Source: Absidia repens (taxonomy: Eukaryota > Mucoromycota > Mucoromycetes > Mucorales > Cunninghamellaceae). From it: a stretch of DNA of 64,000 bases. Both the position numbers and the translations under genes were made by a program. Where the stretch lies: positions 124,001 to 188,000 of the forward strand of contig MCGE01000026.1 in the NCBI GenBank assembly GCA_002105175.1, written 5' to 3'. The notes below the pieces were generated by a model that had not been told where the DNA came from, did not search any database, and saw only the letters and a list, made by a program, of their open reading frames with translations. Shown here one piece after another: positions 36,026 to 46,375 of the stretch (the stretch's first letter is position 1; each line of letters opens with the position of its first letter).

Positions 36026-37633
36026 AAAAATCAATTCTTACCCTATTTTAGTATAGATTTCTTTTTTTCTTTTTTAGTGTAGAAAATTCTTTTAGTTTAG
36101 TCTTATTTTTACCAATAAAAAACCACACACATTGTTTCGATTCGGATCTTTTTTTTTTTTTTTTTTTTTTTATGTGTTGTCATTTTTCTGTCCCCTGATT
36201 TATGCTAGCTAGTTTAGCACTAAACTTTACTTCCCTATTCCTTTGAAGTTTTTGACTTTATGAATTGAAACACTTCTTTGACTCGGTTGAAACACCGACA
36301 TTGGCGATTCAGGGTCCAAAATGCCTGTCTCCTTTTTTTTTTTTTTTTTTTTTTGATCTAGTCCTTTTTACACACGGATCATATCACCACCATAGTGACA
36401 AAATTTTCAACACTTCGATACAACAGTGGCCTGCGATCAGTGGTGAATACAAGTTGATATGACTAGCGAACAGGTAGAAAATGCAAATGCGGATACTGGA
36501 GAAGCACGCAGTTTTTTTTTTTTTTTTTTTTGATTTTATCAGTACAGAAACATGGGGGCTTTTTTTTTCAGGATTGCTCAATATCTAATACCTCTTGAGA
36601 CTTTTCGTATGGAATCCGAAGTCTGCAATTTAGTATAGGAAAAGTTAGACTAGAGGCAGGATAGTAGCATAGTTTAGTATTGATCATTATCGTTTATTTT
36701 ATCCAATAAAGAAAAAAACAATTGAACTTGTGTATAACTTTTATATCAAAGTGAAGGTATGAAAGATACAGAGGGGCGGGAGGTATACTATACAATCTAG
36801 TCAGTGAATGGATCAGGGTCAATGGTTAAAAATAAAAATACAATGTATTGGAGTATATAAACAAGCATAAACTGAGGAGGTCAATTCTAATCTCAATTGA
36901 CAAAGGGGGTAATGTCAGAAAGGATCTACTGTAGAAGACAAACTAAACACATGAGACAGATTAACGGTGAAACGACAAGACAGAGTTTATTCAATTGTAG
37001 TTATAAACTATGACAACTATCGCTAAGCTAAGTTAATGACGGTTCTATGGCACAATCTCTAAGAAGATGAAGCCATTCTAATGCTGCCACTAATTTACGA
37101 ATCCAAAAATGAAGGGTTTCCCGATGCATGTTTGTATCGCAATTTCCAAAATGCCCCTGATTCATATTCTAACACTAATCCAAGATCGGCCATCGCGTCA
37201 TTGAGATTTCAATGAAGTTTTGAAAAAAAAAGGAAGAAGAGATTTCTCTCTAGAAAAAAGGGCGGGTAAATTGTGATGTCAGTCGAAAATAAAATAAATA
37301 AAAAACGAAGAGGGGCAAATGAAAATAAGTAAACCAATTTAGTATAATGGGAAGAAAAAGTAGGGGTTAAACAACACAAAACAATAGCATACATCATTCA
37401 CCCACGTACACAGGCACCCACACGCACAGCTTTTGTAAAAGACGAATAGTATGGTGTAAAATATAATATATTTTGATGACATTAAAAAACATAAAAATGG
37501 AATAAAAAAGGATCTATTTGGAAATCATTGATTAACAAAAAACTATACTAAAAGATAGAGAGCGAGCGAGAGAGAGAGAGAGAGAGGGAGGAAATGAGAT
37601 AAAGAGGGAGCATGTAATAGGAATGGATTTTGC
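36026..37633. other. gene-free stretch with repeat copy C
   Basis: 3' flanks of the phosphodiesterase and of chitin deacetylase 2, several T homopolymers of 18-23 bases (36149-36171, 36336-36354, 36511-36530) and a decayed repeat copy. No gene seen. Confidence 0.5.
36860..37260. repeat. dispersed repeat, copy C (most decayed)
   Basis: Retains GTCAATTCTAATCT shared with copy B, then TTTATTCAATTGTAGTTATA, GCTAAGCTAAGTTAATGA, AAAAATGAAGGGTTTCCC with GATGCATG, and CTAACACTAATCCAAG. The right half (CACGTG and GGCGG part) is degraded to GGGCGGGTAAATTG. Confidence 0.55.
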
Positions 37634-39280
37634 TTAGAAAAGGGAAGCGGCAACACCAAACAAGGCAGCGATGAAGAGAGCACCGTTGACAGTAGTTTGG
37701 GTACCCATGGAAGAAGAACCAGAGGCGGCAGGGGAGACACCGGATCCAGTAGCAGTAGAGGCATTTTGGTTGACTTGTTGTTCAAATGTAGGGTAGGTGA
37801 TGGACTTTTCAACATAGGGGTTGGTCATATTCATGCAAGTAGCAACATCGACAACATGCTTGTAGTTCTTCTTGATTTCAGGGTAGTTTTGCATAGCGAA
37901 GTCCATGGTCATGTTGTTGATTTCGTGAGACAAAACAATGTTACCGACGGTGTTGAAAGTACCGTTACTACCCATTTGGATAAAGTTCTTGTAGTTTTGT
38001 TGAACGGTTTCGGGAGTGACACCAGCAACCACGTTAGCAGCCCAATCGTCAGTGTCCAAATTCCAAAGGATAGCAGTCAAATTCAATTGAGTAGCGATCC
38101 AGCGAACACGATCATCCAAATCACCTTGAGCCTGGTATACAAAAAAAGAATGCGTGTGAGTGCGGAAACTAAAATGCAAAATGTAAAACCTTTTTTTTTT
38201 TTTTGATGTCCCGAAAATAGAAGCCTCTCACGAGAATCTTTATTAGCACTTACAGGTCTCCAGTGTAAGGGTGTGACACCAGTAACAAACTTGATAGCCT
38301 TGGTAGTATAATAAAGTTCAGCAAGTACTTCTTGATTTGTCAAAGTGGTCATCACTATATAAAAAAATAATCAGTACACAAATTTAATGAGGGTTCTTTT
38401 TATTTTTTCGTTCTTCCTTACATTTGTGACTCCAGGTGTGACCCGCCAAATGATGTCCATCCTTCAGACCACGCATAGCACCATAAGGCCAGCCCATCAC
38501 ATTTGAACCAATGTAGAACATGGAAGCCTTTTGGTTGTTCTGTTCCAAATAGTCATAGAAAGCATTGTGAGAACAGTTGGGTCCATCATCATAAGTCTAT
38601 ATAGTCAAAAAATGAAAAAATAATAACCAAGGATGTTGAATGAGTACAGTGTCTTTTTTTAGTACGGCCGCCCAATCTCCTTTTTTTTTTTTCTCTTTGA
38701 GGGATGTTCCCCTTTTCTTCTTGACCCTTTTCCCACCCCACTTTCCATTCCCTCTTCTCCTTAATAATTGCAATGATACACATAGTAATATATATATATA
38801 AATAAATAAAAAGCCACTTACAAGACCCCAAGTGTTTGGTTCGAGACATTGGACAATATCGGGATTGATATCAGCCTTCTTGGGCTTGGTACATTGAGAA
38901 GCAGACCACCAACAATCAGGATCATTAACAGTATCATAGCTTTGAAGGTTCAGGCCACCTGCAGCAGTCATGCCCTTGGGCTGAATATTAGGGGCTTTGG
39001 TCCAATCAATAGAGTTGTAAAGGGCAGTGAACTCGGCGGAGCTGTTCATACCGTTGGAAGTAGCGATTTCCCAGCTGGTAGGCCAATCTTTGGGGTTGAC
39101 GGTGAAGGGAGGTTGGTAGTATTTGCATTGAGCAGCAGGATCATGAGATTTAGTTTGTTCAATGTCGGGAATGGTGATTTTGGTGGGATCGACAGTGCTG
39201 GTGTAGTTAGTTGTGGCAGCTTGAGCGCTGAGAGCAGTAATACCCAAAGTTATAAGGGCAGCTTGATAATTCCAAACCAT
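37634..39280 (-). CDS. CDA: chitin deacetylase 2 (CE4), secreted, probably GPI-anchored
   Basis: Second CE4 enzyme of the window, for chitosan formation in the wall. Four exons: 38822-39280, 38422-38596, 38254-38354, 37634-38131; 1233 nt, 410 aa. Signal peptide MVWNYQAALITLGITALSAQA. Catalytic and metal motifs TYDDGPN and HHLAGHTWSH are intact. The motif that is RPPYGD in copy 1 reads RPAQGD here, spanning an intron, then LDDRVRW and ILWNLDTDDW, and IVLSHEINNMT near the end. The C terminus is a Ser/Ala-rich stalk plus hydrophobic tail (ALFIAALFGVAASLF) fitting a GPI signal. The longer N-terminal extension with CWWSASQC also distinguishes it from copy 1. It is probably active, because the metal ligands remain. 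Confidence 0.93.
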
Positions 39281-40639
39281 TGTTGATTATGAAGTGAAGG
39301 AAGGAAAGAGGAAGAAGGAAGGAAGAAGGAATGTAAAAGGAAGAAAGAGTAAAAAAAAGAAAAGAGGTTAAAAAGTACTTCGCTAACTTGCCCACCCCTT
39401 TATAATAATATTTTCGCTGGCGGCGTTTGAATGCAGGGGTGGAGGTTCAAAAAAAAAAAAAAAAAAAGAACTGAGGATGGTATAAATCAAAAATAGATTA
39501 TAAATTGTCTTGAACGGGAGATTGTGAGGGAAGAGGGGAATATTTTTTTTCTCAACGCTCCTATGACATGATAGATAAACAAAATGCCCAAGGAATGAAA
39601 CAAAACCTCTTTATTTGGTGATTACCTAGTAATGCCCAGTTTCTTTTAAGGGATTATTGTTTTGTTATGATAAAAGGAGATGATCGAGATGTGCGATGCA
39701 TACTGTGCTTGGTTGCTGCAATGTCTAATATGAGCCTGACCTTATTTAAAAAAACCCCCAATAGGAGTTTAACCAATATCGTTCAACTTCTTTTCTTCAT
39801 CTTCTTGTGTTTCTTATTTTTAGGTGATGTATATTTTTGGAAGAATTGTGTTGAAACGGCGTTTAAATGATTATCCCGGGAAAATGTCCTTTGTGGACGG
39901 TAAATCCATGTTCCAACGAAAAAACAGACGATCAATTTTGTGAACATGTGGGTACAAAAGGTGATACAAACCCAATTACAATTATATCTCACTATGTATG
40001 AAATAAAAAAATAATAAAGACGATGGCTATATATAAACATGTCATTTACGGTAAATAAATCAGCATCATTTAAACACACAGACACTCATCAGACGCACAC
40101 GCGCGTTCACGTACAAACACAATTCACATATGTTGAATTGCGCTAAAAATGTAAGAGGAGTTTTCTTTTTCAAAGTTTGCATTTGCTAAATGTCACACAA
40201 TGCCATTTCAAGCAAATTCAATTCAGATGTCAATCAAATATAATATATAAAATAAGAATCAAAAATATTCTTTATTGGGAAATTTTCTAAATAAAAAACA
40301 AGATCGATATACTAAAAAGTCAAGTCAACTATACTATAGTGAAGTGAAGGAGATGAAGAAGATAAAGAAAGTAATATATAATATTCTGTAAAATACACAA
40401 AAATGACCCACATACATCAAAGCAGATCAGCAGGCAGAAGAGAGTTGTTGTACTTGTAATACAACACCCGATTTCAATTGCACTCCATAAAATACACACG
40501 ATCTAAGATGTTGCCACCAAGTCCTTTTTTTTTTTTTTTTTTTTGTCCAATGTTCAAGAATCTTGATTAAAAATAAAGCAGGCAGGCTGGTATCATGAGA
40601 ATGGAATCAAAGCATTAAGGAATGGATGACCAAATTGTT
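39281..40639. other. intergenic upstream of chitin deacetylase 2
   Basis: AT-rich with a GGCGG motif at 39419-39433. No gene seen; short open frames such as 39667-39870 have no support. Confidence 0.5.
39419..39433 (+). promoter_or_regulatory. GGCGG-N2-TTTRAA motif upstream of chitin deacetylase 2
   Basis: GGCGGCGTTTGAATG, about 140-153 bp upstream of the start and opposite in orientation to the gene. Confidence 0.4.
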
Positions 40640-40640
40640 G

Positions 40641-41700
40641 CTAAGCCGAGATTGGTTGACAGAGAGAATCAGAGACAAAGTATACTTTAGAAGGCCAAAA
40701 AAGTTGTTCTATCATCACCATACTATTGCTGTAAAGGGGTAGAGGGGCGAGACTGAGCGCAGCAAAACTATTAATACACATGCTAATTGGGTTGCACCAA
40801 AATCGCCATCTTACTGGAGCCATTGTTGATGAAATACACATCGGCTTGATCCGACCATCGCATCGTTTGTTGTCAATACTTTTCATCAAAAAACATCAGG
40901 AATATGATAAAGGGTACCAATTCCAGTATCGTCGAGCTGAGTGTGATCGCAGTTTTGTTGTTTTTGCTAATGAAATGATTTCGTTGGTATGATTTGTAAT
41001 CCGATATGTCACCGTTTATTGTTATCACTACTGTCGCAAAAGGTTTCAAAAAAAAATCCCCCCAACGGTAGTTTGGCTTGACGAATACAGGTAAAAAGTC
41101 CTGGAAAATATAAAAATAATTTAAAAAACACGTCAGGGATGGTTCAGGGGCAGAGAGAGAGTGTGTGTGTATTTGCGGGTTGGGTTGATAATTACCGGCG
41201 TCAGTGTGTTGATTTGACAACTGTGCTATTTCCAATAGAAAGTGCAATATTGCCCATGTTTGACTTCGGAGCCATTGATATTGCCATGATGATATACTAA
41301 TACAGGTATAAGAGGATCATTTGGAAAAAAAAAATCAGGATGAGTTTGTCACCATGTAGCAAATGTGGTATATAAAACGTACAGTTCATTTCCATGCGGG
41401 CATCGATCAATGATAATTCAAAGGTGAACTTTTGTCGCCATATATCATGCTGATTTTAGATGACAGGCGTTTTCCTGTTCTGTAGAGATGGAGCTGGGTA
41501 AAATAGTCGACATTGAAGAGGCAAAGCTGGTATAGATTCTGGCTGCATTGCTGAGGGATCTATATGTGTAGTATCGAAATGAGGTGCAAAACGATCGACG
41601 CACTGTACTTGTTGACTTGACTGATGGACTAATAGAATATAATAAAAGAGGGAAAGAGATAAAAAAAAAATCCGCGGAATTTCAATTGTGTAATGCACAT
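40641..41700 (-). other. unresolved coding-like region (multi-exon gene or gene relic)
   Basis: Several minus-strand stretches look like protein and are flanked by plausible splice sites: HDIWRQKFTFELSLIDARME near 41390-41455, SSWQYQWLRSQTWAILHFL with EIAQLSNQHTDAG near 41200-41295, DFLPVFVKPNYRWGDFFLK near 41045-41103, and MRWSDQADVYFINNGSSKM ending near 40787. I could not join them in one frame with good splice sites, and short stops interrupt the alternatives. No family recognised. A GCGGAATTTCAAT stretch near 41673 resembles the promoter motif. It could be a real fast-evolving gene or a pseudogene. Confidence 0.3.
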
Positions 41701-41873
41701 GACTCCCCTGAAAAAATGCCTAATGGTGCCTAGATGCCTAGTATGAGATTATACATTCATTCCATTGATCATATGCTGCAATACAATAATATTTCGATCC
41801 GTTCTTTATTAAAAATGCAAAACTAATATATACTAATAATAAAGGGAGTGGAAGGGGGGGGGATAAAAACCAT

Positions 41874-42502
41874 CTAAGCTTCAGTCTTGCGGGGACCACG
41901 GGGACCACGGGGACGACGGACATCAGATTGGGCGTTGGCAGAGACAGGGTTAGTGACTTGAACACCAGACAAGTTTTCGAAGTTAAGGGACTTGAGCAAT
42001 TCCTTGGTGTCAGGGTCGATTTCGATAGCAGAGGTATCCAAAGCAGAGAATTCGGGAACAAAGTTATCACGACGTTCACGTTCTTCTTCTTGCAACTTGA
42101 AGGAGATACCGCGGACAGGACCACGGGAGATACGACGCATCAAGTGGGTGGTGAAACCAGCAATCTTGTTACGGAGACGCTTGGTGGTGATGATAGCAAC
42201 TTCGTCACAGATCTTCTTGTTGGTTTGGAAATCGACAGTAAGACGAGGGTAGTACTTTTCGATCAAGACACGAGAAGCCTTTTTGACAGTTTTAGTACGA
42301 ACGCGACCCTATTCATTAAAAAGGAAGAAATGTAATGAGTTACCACACTAAATTATTCATCCGCCTATTAATAATTTCATCCCTTTATCCCAATCCAGCT
42401 ATCCGTTCATCCATCCATCAATCCATCCATTCATTCATCCATCCGAACACCCATCCATTCACTCCATTATTTGTTTGATTTTTGATGTTTCAAGCTTACC
42501 AT
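41874..42502 (-). CDS. RPS17: 40S ribosomal protein S17 (eS17)
   Basis: Small-subunit ribosomal protein. Exon 1 is only the ATG (42500-42502), split from the rest by a 191-bp intron; exon 2 is 41874-42308; total 145 aa. The protein begins [20 protein letters not shown], and continues [35 protein letters not shown] and [18 protein letters not shown], all eS17 signatures. The C terminus ends in an Arg/Pro/Gly-rich repeat ([11 protein letters not shown]), longer than in yeast. The intron contains a CATC/ATTC microsatellite. A GGCGGTGATTAAAATG element lies 68-83 bp upstream of the ATG. Confidence 0.96.
42395..42462. repeat. CATC/ATTC microsatellite in the RPS17 intron
   Basis: Imperfect tetranucleotide run (CATCCATCAATCCATCCATT...), inside the first intron, close to the acceptor-distal side. 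Probably neutral. Confidence 0.7.
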
Positions 42503-42569
42503 AGTGGTTTAGCAAATGTTCAAAGAGAAGGATCAAACTAATCTGTCATTTGAAATCTTTAATGGGTAA

Positions 42570-42585
42570 CATTTTAATCACCGCC
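42570..42585 (-). promoter_or_regulatory. GGCGG-N2-TTTRAA-like motif upstream of RPS17
   Basis: Minus strand GGCGGTGATTAAAATG. One base departs from TTTRAA (ATTAAA); spacing and orientation match the RAD17 and NUP155 sites. Confidence 0.35.
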
Positions 42586-42879
42586 CGGATTCCCCTGGAT
42601 TTTCAGTCTTTTGGCCCATCTCCCGTCCCAAACTCGTATCAGACTATACTGCTGTTCAGCTCCTTTTTTTTAAAAAAATTATAATAGAAAGTATTGGGAG
42701 CTATCCTGTAGAGTATAAACATTGTGGGTTGAAATACCTAGCGTCTAGTACAAAGCAATAAAATCGCCTAATTAAATACCCGCCCAGGCGTAACATTCGC
42801 CAGCAACACACATCAAAACCACAGTGCAAGGATCACCTGGAAGTTACGTGAGGGAAACTATTGTGGTAATTGAATAATG

Positions 42880-43850
42880 TTTGTAAAATGGGAGCTAATA
42901 TACAATACAAAGTATGAGAAAGACTAAAGGGATATCTGTTATTGAAGAACAACAACGATCAACACCTATCAAAATATGTGATAGTAAAAAGGCGGTCTGT
43001 TGTACAAGGCATTAAAGAAACTATTGGGAACATTTTCCATTAAAGCATGTAAAAAGACATATATTTTATTCAAATGTATACAAACTAAGCTAATGAAAGC
43101 TCCAAAAAGCTAACTAATGATGGCCACAAATTTTTAATTCAAAATGAAAGGATTTCCCCATGCATGTTGTAAACCCTGAGTTGAAAACCCTTCTAATCTA
43201 GTTCAGATACTAATCTAAGTCCAAGACAACCTCATGGAAGTTGAAAGATGAAAAAAAAAAAAAAAATTGTAAAAAAAATAAGAAAATAAAAGAAAGAGAG
43301 AACGAAGAAATAAAATTGGGAGTAAATAAAACTTCACGTGGGCGGATTTTGAAATGGTGTTTTTGGTATTGGTCAGACTATTGATTGCGATATTTCTTTG
43401 TGTGGATACAATAAAGGAACCACTTCCACTTTCTTTTTCTTCCTGTTTTACAACAATAAATACCATTCAAAATTATAAAAATGACGACTCTCTTCTCATG
43501 ATAGTGACCTCCACCATTCAACATCTGCAGTTTGGCTGTTTTCCTTTTTGATACCTGTGACAAGCTGGAGCAATTCGGTCTAGTTCATTTAGCTCCTTCA
43601 ATGGTCGCTCACTGCAGAATAGTTTATACTCCTTGACTCGATTAGCTTACCTGATATTATATATATTCTACAACAAGATTCCCTCACCTACCTCCACATA
43701 TCCCATACTCCAACTACCCACCTCTAATTGCCGTATATTTAGGTAAATGTCATAGTGTTGTCATTAAACCAATTTAGTTTAGTTGTCATGAAGTGTTTAT
43801 ATCTACATTTGAATAAAATCTACCTTATATTTTTATTTTACATCGTCTTG
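42880..43850. repeat. dispersed repeat, copy D
   Basis: Same order of blocks: ATATTTTATTCAAATGTATA, CAAACTAAGCTAATGAAAGC, AAAATGAAAGGATTTCCCC with ATGCAT, ACTTCACGTGGGCGGATTTT with GAAATGG, TCTCTTCTCATGATAGTGAC, ATTCTACAACAAGATTCCC and a right part shared with copies A and E. AGACTAAAGGGATATCTGTT on the left is shared with copy B. Confidence 0.75.
43341..43356 (+). promoter_or_regulatory. GGCGG-N2-TTTRAA motif inside repeat copy D
   Basis: GGCGGATTTTGAAATG directly after TTCACGTG. Confidence 0.4.
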
Positions 43851-44767
43851 CATAAACTTAATTTGTCTTGTCGAATGGGTATACCCACAATGTACAACCT
43901 ATGTGTGTCTAGAAAAAAACAAAACAAACTGATGTATGTGTGCAAAAACTAAGTGTCAGGGTATGAAATGATTTCTATCAACCGTCATGCTCGGTGCTCC
44001 TTCTACTGAATGTACACCGGACTTCCAAAAATGGAGGTTATTAAATGCTTGAGCGCTTTCAAAAAAAAGGCCGTGCTGGACGCATGAAAAAAAGGCGAAA
44101 GCCGCATCAGAAATAGTCTACCCGCATAACACTCTCTCCTTTTTTACTGGTACTCTAACCATCTCGGTGTTGCATTTCCTCGACCCAGCAGCCAAAATCG
44201 AGCAGCTGCAAATGTCCCAGGTATTCTTATATATAATCAGTTCCCCCCATCCCTAGCCACGCATTTGTTTCGAACTTTATCATGACTATCATATTACTTG
44301 GGTAAAAGACTCAATGTCAGGTATAATATATATATATATATATATATCCTTGACATATTACGTGAAACTCAAATTTCTTCATTTTTTTGCTGAACTGCGC
44401 TATATAATGTGATATGATACTACAGCTGGGAATGTCGTATAACATACACACATAATAGGTGTAGATATTCAACGCGCGAAAATCACACAGTGTTCTTCGT
44501 AGCATATATGTTTCTCGAGAAATAAATGGCGCTGGCCTCATATTTTCCATACTTACCAATTACCCCGTCTTTAAGTTTGAAGACCGGCGTTGGATCAATA
44601 TTGTTACTGCCGAACTTTTGGCCTCAACGCGGACTTCCAAACCAAGCATATTAGTGCAACGCAGGGCATCAGTCTCTTCCATTTTTATTTGTTTGCCCGT
44701 CCTTTTTTTTTTTTTTTTTTTTTTGTGCTTCGCTTTTCCGCACTTCTAAAAAAAAAAACCATCAACC

Positions 44768-45833
44768 ATGCCTGGGGTTCATTCTAAAACGGTCGCTGGA
44801 ATTTATCCTATTCGCGGTATTTTGCATTTGATTCATCATCCGCGACGACTTGGCGGGCCCATCATGGTGTCATCGGCCAAAGCCTGTGTGGTCAGTCTCC
44901 TAGCCCTGGTCCCGTTATTCCATGTGGGGTACCGCTGGCAAACACGTCTTATTGGGCATTTTTACAAGGAATGGGTCCATCAGAATGGTGGCGCCAGTGG
45001 CTCCTTTGTGTCATCGTTGGTAAAACTACTTGGCCCTGGTGCCACGGCGGCGGTCACGAGCGGGCTCTTGTGCCTTGCCGAATCCTTCATGGTCACTTCT
45101 CAAGTCACCACCTACTTTATTGGCTCGCTCCGAGAACAATTCTTCGATGTCATTCTACAAGAACATGGTATTGCAATCCCCGACAACAAAAAGACACCCG
45201 CCCAATTGGATGCCGAACGCAAACAACGACATGAAAAACACCAGCAATGGCTCGAACAACCGATCGCCGAATCAGTAGAGGAATGGATGGTTGAAAAACT
45301 GGATATCAAGGCCTTGCCTTCGACGCAACAGGAGATGGAACGGGCGGCAAAATGGTGGTTATCGGGCTCACATATCATGGGACTGTGTGCTAAGAAGGAG
45401 GCTCAGGAATGGCCGTTGAATTGGCTGCCGTCTTTTATCTACGTGGTCTCTTTACCGTTCACATTTGTGCCTGTGGTTGGTCCTATTAGTTTCCTGGGCT
45501 TGCAAGGCATCTGTCAAGGAGGTAGCGCGCATCGTAGGTACTTTGACTTATTCCAATGGTCCAACCAACGTCGCATCAATCATATCAATCGCATGTATTG
45601 GCAATATCAACAATTTGGTACGGTCGCTGGAGCGTTGGAAATGATTCCCTTCATTGGTTTCTTGTTTGCTTATACAAATCAAATGGGGTAAAAATAAATA
45701 AATAAATTAATATTGGTTATGGGTGGGTGGGTGGGAGCAAATGGAAATCTGATGGATTAACCTTTTTCTTTTGTATGTTCTTTTTAGTGCTGCTATGATG
45801 GTGATCGACATGAAAAAAGAAAAAGTGATGTGA
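44768..45833 (+). CDS. EI24/LDS-family integral membrane protein
   Basis: Multi-pass membrane protein resembling the fungal EI24-domain group (yeast Rrt8/Lds proteins, lipid-droplet and spore-wall linked). Two exons: 44768-45687 and 45788-45833; 966 nt, 321 aa. Hydrophobic segments are visible at about aa 34-55 (CVVSLLALVPLFHVGY), 85-120, 225-250 (FIYVVSLPFTFVPVVGPISF) and 290-310. The block LPFTFVPVVGPISFLGLQG followed by HRRYFDL is the most family-like part. Between the second and third segments there is a charged, Gln/Glu-rich loop. The tiny last exon adds a Lys-rich tail (MKKEKVM). Function is inferred only from the family; lipid-droplet placement is not shown by the sequence. Confidence 0.75.
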
Positions 45834-46375
45834 TTCAAATCTTCTTTATCCCCTCTAGCTTATATTTCATAGTTTACATATATCTCATCTCCCTCTCTAC
45901 CTATATATCTATATATCCATACTCTCTCTTTTTTTTATGCAATAAAAAGCTCGATCATTGTGTATTTTTTGTATTATTATGACTGTGGTTTGTCGATTGA
46001 AAGTAAGAGGGAATAGTGTGCAAGGGTGCTGGTGCCTGGGTTTTCGAGCGGATGGCGTGTACGATATTAAAAACATGATGAGCTGTGAGATGGTCTTTTT
46101 CGTTGGGGGGGGGGGTTCCTTCTTCGGAACACATATGGTATTATCGAACAGATCATCGCTTCACAAAAAAAAAAAAAAAAGAAAAAAAGAAAGAATGGTC
46201 ATCGAGTCATTAAAGAAAGGCGAATAGTATTTAAAAACAACAACAACATGCAATAAAGACAGGGCAAATACAGTATGATATACAAAACGAATAAAATCAT
46301 GCGTGTTTTATTATAAAATAGATACTGTGATAATAAAGATGATTAAACTACATATACACATAAGCTATCTAACTA
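45834..46375. other. convergent intergenic region
   Basis: 3' flanks of the EI24-family gene and DNA ligase, with AATAAA on the plus strand near 45940. An apparent open frame at 45958-46227 is transcribed-flank sequence with G and A homopolymers and no support. Confidence 0.5.

Larger units (their letters stand above)
42503..44767. other. gene-free stretch with repeat copy D
   Basis: Upstream region of RPS17 with its promoter motif, then repeat copy D, then the upstream region of the EI24-family gene with an (AT)n run near 44320-44348. No supportable gene. Confidence 0.5.

Noticed and set aside
36149..36530. Long T homopolymers as possible terminators or tRNA flanks
   Set aside because: Similar A/T runs occur throughout introns and spacers; no tRNA-like fold or A/B boxes were seen nearby.
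44320..44348. (AT)n runs here and at 3710-3731 and 20615-20640 as origins of replication
   Set aside because: Simple dinucleotide tracts in AT-rich DNA; nothing else supports an origin.
45958..46227. Open frame after the EI24-family gene
   Set aside because: Downstream of a polyadenylation signal, contains G and A homopolymers, no homology.
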